Shown here: positions 1-5,128 of the stretch, piece after piece
Numbering within the stretch: the stretch's first letter is position 1
Layout of the letters: each line of letters starts with the position of its first letter
Origin: an uncultured Campylobacter sp.
Lineage (GTDB): Bacteria; Campylobacterota; Campylobacteria; Campylobacterales; Campylobacteraceae
Length of the DNA stretch: 7,414 nucleotides
Assembly (NCBI GenBank): GCA_937965895.1
Contig: CALCKS010000134.1
Location: 1-7,414, forward strand
Direction: 5' to 3'
Translations under genes and position numbers: made by a program
The notes under the pieces: model-generated
Database searches by the model: none
The model's input: only the letters and a program-made list of their open reading frames with translations
What the model was told of the DNA's origin: nothing

Positions 1-178
1 AGAGTGTGTTCTGCATGCAGCTACGAGCGAAGTGAAGTAGAGTTTAGATATAATAACAGTAAAGATACAAAAACATTCTATCATATTTTACTAAAGATGA
101 TAAGAGAGAATCCGCTTAACTTATCTTGAGCCAATCAATTTTAAATTTGTGCGAATTTATAAGAATTTTGTCAAATTC
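1..178. other. Gene-free left margin
   Basis: No convincing coding region is seen. A 10-bp palindrome CTGCATGCAG lies at 11-20. A perfect -10 hexamer TATAAT reading rightwards lies at 49-54, although no plus-strand gene follows it. A weak 6-bp stem (GATAAG 99-104 with CTTATC 120-125) sits downstream of that hexamer. The next gene points towards this region and ends at 228, so most of this stretch lies beyond its terminator. The part nearest position 1 may belong to the 3' or 5' flank of a gene outside the window. Confidence 0.4.
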
Positions 179-207
179 AAAAAAGGGCCGAGCAAATCGC
201 CCGACCC
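179..207 (-). terminator. Intrinsic terminator of the aldehyde dehydrogenase gene
   Basis: On the minus strand GGGTCG (207-202) pairs with CGGCCC (190-185), six pairs including one G-U, and a GC/GC pair extends the stem inside. A run of six T follows on the minus strand (184-179). The hairpin begins about 20 nt after the stop codon of the aldehyde dehydrogenase, which is normal placement for a Rho-independent terminator. Confidence 0.8.
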
Positions 208-227
208 AAAATTTGTGCTAGCAAATT

Positions 228-1688
228 TTAATAAAACGAACTAACCTTGCCCGTTAAATTTACCATGATATTTTTCATCTGAGTGTAGTGCTCGAGGATG
301 ATTTTGTGCGTTTCGCGGCCGATGCCCGAACTCTTATAGCCGCCAAACGGGCTGCCCGCCGGGATCTGGTTGTAGCAGTTTATCCACACGCGGCCGGTTT
401 CCATCGCGCGAGCGGTGCGGATAGCGCGAGTGATGTCCTGCGTGAAGACGCCTCCGCCTAGGCCGTATTCGCTGTCGTTTACCATCTTTATTAGCTCGTC
501 CTCGTTTTTAAATTTGATCACGACGCCCACCGGGCCGAAAATCTCCTCTCTTGCCACGCGCATATCGTTGCTCACGTCCACTAGCAGTGTCGGCTCGACG
601 AAGCTATCGCCCGCAGCCGCTAGTTTGCCTCCGACGGCGATTTTGGCACCTTCTTTGACGCCGATATTGATGTACTCGACGATCTTGGCTGCTTGTTTGG
701 CGTTGATCTGAGAGCCCATCTGCGTCTTTGGATCCAGAGGATCGCCGACTTTTAGATTTTTAAATTTCTCCACTGCCGCGGCGATAAATTTGTCGTAAAT
801 TTTCTCCTCGACAAATATCCTACTGCCCGCGCAGCAAACTTGCCCTTGGTTAAACAAAATGCCCATCTGAACGCCGTCTAAAGCTAGATCAAAGTCCGCG
901 TCGGCGTAGATGATGTTGGCTGATTTGCCGCCTAGCTCGAGCGTTGCCGGGATGATTTTTTCAGCCGCAGAGATAGCGATCTCGCGTCCGATCTCGGTCG
1001 AGCCGGTAAATGCGATCTTGTCGATGCCGCTGTGTTTTTGCAAAAACGCTCCTGCGCCGCTGCCTTTGCCCGTGATTACGTTTACGACGCCTTTTGGTAG
1101 CACGTCTTTGATGAGGCGCATTAGCTCGAGCACGCTCAGGCTTGTCTCAGACGACGGTTTTAGCACGCTCGTGTCGCCGGCTGCGATGACCGGGGCTAGC
1201 TTCCACGCCGCCATCAAAAACGGGAAATTCCACGGTACGATCTGCGCTACGACGCCGATAGGCTCGCGTAAGATGAGCGAGAGGTGCTTTTCCTCGAGTA
1301 CGTTTGCGCTACCCTCTTCGCCCTGGATCACGCCGGCAAAATACCTAAAATGCTCCGCCGCGTACGGCACGTCCACGTTTAGCGTCTCGCGGATAGGCTT
1401 GCCGTTATCCATCGTCTCGACCGCGGCTAAAAAGTCCTTGTTTGCGTCGATTATATCGGCGATTTTGAGCAAAATTCTGCTTCGCTCACTTACGGTGCTG
1501 TGGCGAAACTTCTTAAACGCCTCTCGCGCAGCCTTGACCGCCGCATCCACGTCCTCTTTGCTCGCGTCCGCGATCGCGGCTAGCCTTTTGCCGGTGGCGG
1601 GGTCAAAGGTATCTAGCGTCTTGCCGCTGCTTGCGGGGACGAATTCGCCGTTTATAAAAAGGCCGTATTTTTCTTGTAACTTAACCAT
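228..1688 (-). CDS. NAD-dependent aldehyde dehydrogenase, AldB/ExaC-like
   Basis: This 486-residue cytoplasmic enzyme oxidises an aldehyde to the carboxylic acid with NAD(P)+. Family marks are in order: PWNF with Asn154, the cofactor lysine Lys177 in LKPSS, the FTGSTEIGR Rossmann segment (227-235), the general base Glu251 in ELGGKS, the nucleophile Cys285 in GQVCCAG (Cys286 is a neighbour), and Glu382 in EEIFGPV. The C-terminal part (WINCYN, FGGYKSSGIGRETHK, LEHYTQ) and the ETMDNGKPIRET / VPYAAEHFRYFAG stretch resemble E. coli AldB and Pseudomonas ExaC, which act on acetaldehyde and other short aldehydes. The true substrate here is not shown by the sequence. Length is normal for the family. 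The start is supported by AAGGAG at 1694-1699. It appears monocistronic: a 539-bp spacer lies upstream and a terminator follows. Confidence 0.93.
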   Translation of the reverse strand: MVKLQEKYGLFINGEFVPASSGKTLDTFDPATGKRLAAIADASKEDVDAAVKAAREAFKKFRHSTVSERSRILLKIADIIDANKDFLAAVETMDNGKPIRETLNVDVPYAAEHFRYFAGVIQGEEGSANVLEEKHLSLILREPIGVVAQIVPWNFPFLMAAWKLAPVIAAGDTSVLKPSSETSLSVLELMRLIKDVLPKGVVNVITGKGSGAGAFLQKHSGIDKIAFTGSTEIGREIAISAAEKIIPATLELGGKSANIIYADADFDLALDGVQMGILFNQGQVCCAGSRIFVEEKIYDKFIAAAVEKFKNLKVGDPLDPKTQMGSQINAKQAAKIVEYINIGVKEGAKIAVGGKLAAAGDSFVEPTLLVDVSNDMRVAREEIFGPVGVVIKFKNEDELIKMVNDSEYGLGGGVFTQDITRAIRTARAMETGRVWINCYNQIPAGSPFGGYKSSGIGRETHKIILEHYTQMKNIMVNLTGKVSSFY

Positions 1689-1733
1689 TTTTTCTCCTTT
1701 AAAATTATTTAATAACTGAAATATTACTCCTCG

Positions 1734-1739
1734 AATATA
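1734..1739 (-). promoter_or_regulatory. Possible -10 box of the aldehyde dehydrogenase gene
   Basis: The minus strand reads TATATT here, about 46 nt before the ATG. The surrounding sequence (1700-1775) is very AT-rich, so other -10 candidates exist, and the choice is uncertain. No -35 box is clear, which is usual in Campylobacter. A Fur-like half-site (ATAATCGTTATC, 1760-1771) lies where a -35 box would be. Confidence 0.35.
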
Positions 1740-1896
1740 AATAATTTGATAATTAGAAAATAATCGTTATCAAAAATTTGAGCGGAAATTTGACGGGATT
1801 TCGGGTTAAATTTGAGGGAATATTTTAAATTTGAGTCGCCGAGACCCGTATCTTTAAGATGCTAAAATTTAGTTGTCAAATTTACATTTTACTTCT

Positions 1897-1950
1897 TTGT
1901 TAAGAGGGAAGGGACTTGAATTACGAAGTCGCTCCCTTCCCCCTTAACAA
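1897..1950. repeat. Long hairpin with 18-bp arms
   Basis: TTGTTAAGAGGGAAGGGA (1897-1914) and TCCCTTCCCCCTTAACAA (1933-1950) are complementary at 17 of 18 positions, with one A-C mismatch at 1905/1942. A second small stem is nested in the middle: GACTT (1913-1917) with AAGTC (1926-1930) around an 8-nt loop. No T-tract follows on either strand, so it does not look like a plain terminator. It lies at the centre of the inverted-repeat-bounded segment. Confidence 0.75.
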
Positions 1951-1979
1951 TCCCCCAACCCCTACGACGTGAGAAGTTG

Positions 1980-2000
1980 CTGCGCTATGCGCAGTTTTAT
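1980..2000 (+). terminator. Terminator-like hairpin on the plus strand without an upstream gene
   Basis: CTGCGC (1980-1985), loop TAT, GCGCAG (1989-1994), then TTTTAT. This is a compact intrinsic-terminator shape for plus-strand transcription, yet neighbouring genes on both sides run on the minus strand. It could end a small plus-strand RNA from the same spacer. A second stem, GGCGC (2003-2007) with GCGCC (2012-2016), follows directly. Chance palindromy is possible, as the stem is only six pairs. Confidence 0.45.
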
Positions 2001-2109
2001 CTGGCGCTGTCGCGCCGAAAATTTAAATTTGATATTTTCAGGGTGCAGGTCTCGGCGACTCAAATTTGTAAATTTGACTTCAAATTTTAATAGAAAAAGT
2101 ATAGGCGAA

Positions 2110-2218
2110 GTATCGCGAGATGATTTTAAATGTTTTGAAGTAAATTTCGTCCCAAGACTAGACATGTAGTCTGTCGTAGGGCGAAATTTACGAAATCATT
2201 TAAAAGCGCTCGCGAGAC
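2110..2218. repeat. 109-nt nested hairpin beside the bcp stop codon
   Basis: Four successive stems share one axis. They are TCGCGAG/CTCGCGA (2113-2119 with 2209-2215), TTTTAAATG/CATTTAAAA (2124-2132 with 2197-2205), GTAAATTTCG plus CCC/GGG plus CGAAATTTAC (2140-2153 with 2179-2191, one bulged T), and AGACTA/TAGTCT (2155-2160 with 2167-2172) around the loop GACATG. Two or three further outer pairs can form after one mismatch. It begins about 10 nt beyond the stop of bcp, so it would lie in the bcp 3' end. No strong T-tract directly follows on the minus strand. It could act as a terminator, an mRNA stabiliser or a repeat element. Confidence 0.7.
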
Positions 2219-2227
2219 AAGCTGCAA

Positions 2228-2725
2228 TCACTTCACAAGATCGGCCAAAACCTTCGCCGCATGCTCCTTCGCCTTCACGCTCTTATACACCTTCGCGATC
2301 TTGCCGTCTTTGCCGATTACAAATGTAGAGCGCGCGATGCCCAGATACTCTTTGCCGTAGTTTTTCTTGACCTGCCAGACGCCATAGAGTTTGGCGACTT
2401 CGTGCGCGGGATCGCTTAGCAGGATGTGCTTTAGACTCTGTTTTTGCGCAAAGCCCGCGTGTGATTTGACGCTATCGGGACTCACGCCCACGATCACGGT
2501 GTCTTTAGCGATAAAATCGTCGTAAAGCGCGCTAAATTCGCATGCTTCGGTCGTGCAGCCCGGGGTGTTATCTTTTGGGTAAAAGTACAGTACGACATTT
2601 TTGCCGACGAAGTCTTTTAGGCTGATGCTAACGCCGTCGCTGTTTTCTAGAGTGAAATTTGGCGCCGTATCACCCGCTGATAGCGTGATTTTTCGCTCCA
2701 AATCCTCTTTTGAAAATTCGCTCAT
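2228..2725 (-). CDS. bcp: Thioredoxin-dependent thiol peroxidase Bcp (peroxiredoxin)
   Basis: This 165-residue cytoplasmic peroxiredoxin reduces hydrogen peroxide and organic hydroperoxides with thioredoxin as donor. The diagnostic stretch is PKDNTPGCTTEACEF (50-64), with the peroxidatic Cys57 in the PxxxT/SxxC setting and the resolving Cys62 five residues later, as in atypical two-Cys Bcp/PrxQ proteins. The Arg in GIARSTFVIGKDG (131-143) fits the usual conserved active-site arginine. The protein carries about ten more N-terminal residues than E. coli Bcp (156 residues). The start is fixed by an ATGA overlap with the preceding tautomerase gene and by AAAGGAG a few bases upstream, inside that gene. 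Translational coupling is therefore likely. It is the second gene of a two-gene operon. Confidence 0.93.
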   Translation of the reverse strand: MSEFSKEDLERKITLSAGDTAPNFTLENSDGVSISLKDFVGKNVVLYFYPKDNTPGCTTEACEFSALYDDFIAKDTVIVGVSPDSVKSHAGFAQKQSLKHILLSDPAHEVAKLYGVWQVKKNYGKEYLGIARSTFVIGKDGKIAKVYKSVKAKEHAAKVLADLVK

Positions 2726-2925
2726 TTTTGCTCCTTTCTAATCTCCTCAAGCGTCTTGCCGCCCGAGCCTATCGAGCTTGCGTCGTATGTCTCGATATAA
2801 ATTTGCACTCGCTCGCGATTTTTGCCCAGCACGCGTACCATAGTGTCGGTCATCTCCTCGACTAGCTTTTGCTTTTGCTCTTTTGTCGGCTCCGGGCCTG
2901 CCATTTTGACGTTTATGAAAGGCAT
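2722..2925 (-). CDS. 4-oxalocrotonate tautomerase family protein (DmpI-like)
   Basis: This 67-residue protein begins MPFINVKM. After removal of Met the N-terminal proline becomes the catalytic base of the tautomerase superfamily. Length, the Pro1 start, the central amphipathic helix (KEQKQKLVEEMTDTMVRVLGK) and the QIYIETYDASSIGSGGKTLEE segment match small 4-OT/DmpI proteins, including the Helicobacter one. Family enzymes isomerise 2-hydroxydienoates in aromatic degradation, but no such pathway is nearby, so the physiological substrate is unknown. AAGGAG at 2931-2936 precedes the start. It is the first gene of an operon with bcp, overlapping it by 4 nt. Confidence 0.88.
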   Translation of the reverse strand: MPFINVKMAGPEPTKEQKQKLVEEMTDTMVRVLGKNRERVQIYIETYDASSIGSGGKTLEEIRKEQK

Positions 2926-2957
2926 TTTCTCTCCTTAAATTTGATAAATTCGGGCTA

Positions 2958-2963
2958 ATTATA
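2958..2963 (-). promoter_or_regulatory. -10 box of the tautomerase-bcp operon
   Basis: The minus strand reads TATAAT (context TTTTGATATAATTAG), 33 nt before the ATG of the tautomerase gene. The hexamer is a perfect consensus with a T-rich stretch upstream, as in Campylobacter sigma-70 promoters. A short CGGG/CCCG pair (2951-2954 with 2975-2978) flanks it. Confidence 0.65.
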
Positions 2964-3026
2964 TCAAAATTTGACCCGTTATCCGGCTCGCTCTCGTTTT
3001 AAAATTTAAGCCTTCATATTAAAATT

Positions 3027-3064
3027 TAGCTTTAAGTTTGATATTTAAGTAAAATTTAAAGCTA
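3027..3064. promoter_or_regulatory. 9-bp dyad upstream of assT
   Basis: TAGCTTTAA (3027-3035) and TTAAAGCTA (3056-3064) are exact inverted copies with centres 29 bp apart. The right arm abuts TATGAT (3066-3071), a possible -10 box of assT. The placement fits a repressor or activator site, but the region is AT-rich and this remains a candidate. Confidence 0.4.
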
Positions 3065-3065
3065 G

Positions 3066-3071
3066 TATGAT
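3066..3071 (+). promoter_or_regulatory. Possible -10 box of assT
   Basis: TATGAT lies 55 nt before the assT ATG, just after the right arm of a 9-bp dyad. TTATTAT a few bases further on is an alternative. No -35 box is convincing at the normal spacing. Confidence 0.3.
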
Positions 3072-3091
3072 TATTATGTGATTTGGTAGTA

Positions 3092-3111
3092 GTAAAATTA
3101 GCTAAATTTAC
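3092..3111. promoter_or_regulatory. 20-bp near-perfect palindrome in the assT leader
   Basis: GTAAAATTAGCTAAATTTAC agrees with its own reverse complement at 18 of 20 positions, around the centre TTAGCTAA. It ends three bases before the ribosome binding site AAAAGGAG (3114-3121). It could be an operator for a dimeric regulator, or an RNA hairpin affecting access to the start of assT. Confidence 0.5.
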
Positions 3112-3126
3112 CCAAAAGGAGCGAAT

Positions 3127-4899
3127 ATGCGTAAGAATTTTTTCGGTTCTATCGTTTTGGCTGCGGCCTTGGCGGGCGGCGCGTTTATAGCGGTGCCGCA
3201 GACTGCGAGTGCGGGCGTTTTGGCGCATCAGGTAAAAACCCAAGGCGAGCTTGGCTCGGTGTTTATCAACCCCTACGACGTGGCGCCTCTAACGGCCGTC
3301 ATCGATAGGGCGGGCAAGGATATCAAGGATATCCACGTGCGGGTTCTGGGCAAACCTAACGGCGGCATCGACATCGCCTATAACGTCTCCGAGCATGCGC
3401 TGCTGACGCATGACGGCGTGCCGATCTGGGGGCTGTATCCGGACTATCTAAACGAGGTCGAAGTAAGCTACGTTTTTAACGGCGAAAAGAAGGTCGAAAA
3501 GTATAAAATTTACGCTCAGCCGATCGTGACGTATAGCCGAGATTATAGATTTAGCCACATGCAAAAGATGAAGGTCAAAAAAGTCGATCCTGCGTTTAAA
3601 AACAGGCTCTATCTCATCAATAACACGATCACGAGCGTTTATAAGCCGCTTGATTGGAAAAACGGCGGTGCCGCTAGCTGGAATGATTTCACCGAAAATT
3701 TCGTCGTAGATACGCAGGGCGAGGTCAGATGGTATCTGGATTATCAGAAATTTTACGACCGCAGCGAGCGCAGAGTGATGGACGGCGGCATGATGATGGG
3801 CTTTCATCAGCTGCCAAACGGCGATCTGAGCTGGGGCATGGCGCAGCGATATATGCGCTACGATATGATGGGCAAGGAGGTGTATAATCGCGAGCTGCCG
3901 CGCGGCTACATCGACCTTAGCCACGAAGTAATGCCGCTAAAAGGCGATCACTTGCTGCTTCGCGTCGGTAAATACAACTACCACCACGCAGACGGCAGGC
4001 TCTCGCACACTATCAGAGACCACATCATCGAAGTGGACGGCAGCGGCAAGGTCGTGGACGAGTGGGATCTGAATGAAATTTTCGGCAAAAACGTCTACCG
4101 CAGCAACCTCATCAAGGCTCTTGACGCTCGCGCCGTGTGCCTAAATATCGACATGGACGCCAAAGAGATCAAAATAAGCGACGATCTGCCTTTTGGCGAC
4201 GTGACCTCGACCGGCACGGGACGCAACTGGGCGCACGTAAACTCGATCTCGCATGATCCTAGCGACGACGGCATCATCCTCTCACTCCGCCACCAAGGCA
4301 TAGTTAAGATCGGCCGCGACAAAAAGGTAAAATGGATCCTCGCATCGCCTGAGGGCTGGAGCGCGGACTTTAAAGAAAAAGTGCTCGTTCCGGTCGATAA
4401 AAACGGCAACAAGATCAAATGCGAAAACTCAAGGTGCGAGGGCGATTTCGACTGGTCGTGGACGCAGCACACCGCGTGGCTCACTCCGCGCTACGATAAC
4501 AAGGGCCCTGTAAAGCACATCAGCGTATTTGACAACGGCGACGGCCGCGGTATGGAGCAGCCTGCGCTAAAAGAGGAAAAATACTCTCGCGCGGTCGAGT
4601 ACAAGATCGACGAGAAAAAGGGCACCGTCGAGCAGACGTGGGAGTTTGGCAAGGAGCGCGGATTTGACTTCTATAGCGCGGTTACGAGCAACGTGGAGTG
4701 GCAAAAGGATAAAAGCACGTACTTCATCTCAAGCTCGAACGTCTATCTGCTAAAGCCCGATAAGACGATCAAAATGGTGCTCGTGGAGATCGATCCGAAG
4801 ACAAATGACGTCAAATTTGAAATGGACGTGGAGTCTGCGTCTAGAGACGACGTGGCCTACCGCGCGCTGGTGATCGATCCGAATATCTTTGAGTATTAA
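3127..4899 (+). CDS. assT: Periplasmic arylsulfate sulfotransferase AssT (PAPS-independent)
   Basis: This 590-residue enzyme moves a sulfate group from one phenolic ester to another phenol in the periplasm, without PAPS. A Sec signal peptide is clear: MRKN, a hydrophobic core to about 23, then TASA with probable cleavage after Ala29. An N-terminal beta domain (about 30-145) precedes the beta-propeller (about 150-590). Catalytic positions of E. coli AssT recur at nearly constant offset: His266, His370 with Asn372, Arg388, and the sulfated histidine His448 in WTQHTAW. Cys432 and Cys437 (KCENSRCEGD) match the disulfide that UPEC DsbL forms next to the active site, with a loop one residue shorter. 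Cys338 is a third cysteine, apparently unpaired. RBS AAAAGGAG at 3114-3121 fixes the start. dsbL/dsbI homologues lie downstream, separated by an opposing gene. Confidence 0.94.
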   Translation: MRKNFFGSIVLAAALAGGAFIAVPQTASAGVLAHQVKTQGELGSVFINPYDVAPLTAVIDRAGKDIKDIHVRVLGKPNGGIDIAYNVSEHALLTHDGVPIWGLYPDYLNEVEVSYVFNGEKKVEKYKIYAQPIVTYSRDYRFSHMQKMKVKKVDPAFKNRLYLINNTITSVYKPLDWKNGGAASWNDFTENFVVDTQGEVRWYLDYQKFYDRSERRVMDGGMMMGFHQLPNGDLSWGMAQRYMRYDMMGKEVYNRELPRGYIDLSHEVMPLKGDHLLLRVGKYNYHHADGRLSHTIRDHIIEVDGSGKVVDEWDLNEIFGKNVYRSNLIKALDARAVCLNIDMDAKEIKISDDLPFGDVTSTGTGRNWAHVNSISHDPSDDGIILSLRHQGIVKIGRDKKVKWILASPEGWSADFKEKVLVPVDKNGNKIKCENSRCEGDFDWSWTQHTAWLTPRYDNKGPVKHISVFDNGDGRGMEQPALKEEKYSRAVEYKIDEKKGTVEQTWEFGKERGFDFYSAVTSNVEWQKDKSTYFISSSNVYLLKPDKTIKMVLVEIDPKTNDVKFEMDVESASRDDVAYRALVIDPNIFEY

Positions 4900-4924
4900 A
4901 ATTTGACCTTTCTGGTTTAGTTTT

Positions 4925-4958
4925 TCTAGCCGCCGCCAAAACTATGTGCGCGGCTAGA
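4925..4958. terminator. Hairpin after assT, probable terminator
   Basis: TCTAGCCGC (4925-4933) pairs perfectly with GCGGCTAGA (4950-4958) around a 16-nt loop, 25 nt after the assT stop. The plus-strand tail ATTTGGGATTTT is only moderately T-rich, so termination may be partial. It lies between the convergent genes assT and the TupA-like gene. Confidence 0.55.
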
Positions 4959-5017
4959 TTTGGGATTTTGCGGCGAGGTTAAATTTACTGCGATCGCCGG
5001 AGTTAAATTTAAAATTT

Positions 5018-5073
5018 ACGCGGCGGGTTGGATTTGAAATTTAACCCGCTTGCTTAAATTTTACCCACCGCGT
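5018..5073. repeat. Overlapping, mutually exclusive stems between convergent genes
   Basis: GCGGGTT (5023-5029) can pair with AACCCGC (5043-5049), seven pairs. Alternatively the longer arm ACGCGGCGGGT (5018-5028) can pair with ACCCACCGCGT (5063-5073), ten of eleven pairs. GGTTAAATTT (4977-4986) also finds an exact inverted copy at 5037-5046. These foldings compete for the same bases. The region has no coding potential that I can see. Confidence 0.5.
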
Positions 5074-5078
5074 CGTTG

Positions 5079-5108
5079 AAATTCGGCTTATCAAAATTTG
5101 CCGAATTT
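5079..5108. terminator. Hairpin between the convergent genes, probable bidirectional terminator
   Basis: AAATTCGGC (5079-5087) pairs perfectly with GCCGAATTT (5100-5108) around 12 nt. On the plus strand the stem ends in TTT and is followed by TATCTTTT. On the minus strand it lies about 20 nt past the stop of the TupA-like gene and also ends in TTT. It can serve the TupA-like gene and stop any read-through from assT. Confidence 0.6.
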
Positions 5109-5128
5109 TATCTTTTAAGACCTAAATT

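Larger units (their letters stand above)
1827..2067. repeat. 241-bp segment bounded by 20-bp inverted repeats
   Basis: AAATTTGAGTCGCCGAGACC at 1827-1846 is repeated exactly in inverted orientation at 2048-2067. A weaker match continues inwards on both sides (ACCCGTA against ACCTGCA). The outer AAATTT is a very common word in this genome, so the specific core is the 14 bases GAGTCGCCGAGACC. The interior has no believable gene but contains an 18-bp-arm hairpin and two short GC-rich hairpins. The shape fits a small non-autonomous mobile element or a structured RNA unit. I see no clear target duplication outside the arms, so the mobile reading is inference. Confidence 0.6.

Noticed and set aside
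910..1719. Long open frame on the plus strand opposite the aldehyde dehydrogenase (also a shorter one at 415-711)
   Set aside because: It is fully antisense to a gene with all catalytic motifs, has no ribosome binding site or recognisable protein features, and its low-complexity Ser/Ala/Pro composition is that of a shadow frame.
1827..2067. Insertion sequence with a transposase
   Set aside because: No transposase-like frame lies between the inverted repeats and no clear target duplication is seen; only a non-autonomous element or structured unit can be argued.
1962..2169. Two overlapping short open frames on opposite strands in the hairpin-rich spacer
   Set aside because: They mirror each other, lack ribosome binding sites, resemble no family and run through the inverted-repeat arms, so they are by-products of the repeats.
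3448..4484. Minus-strand open frames inside assT
   Set aside because: They are antisense to a well-supported enzyme gene, with no start signals or motifs.
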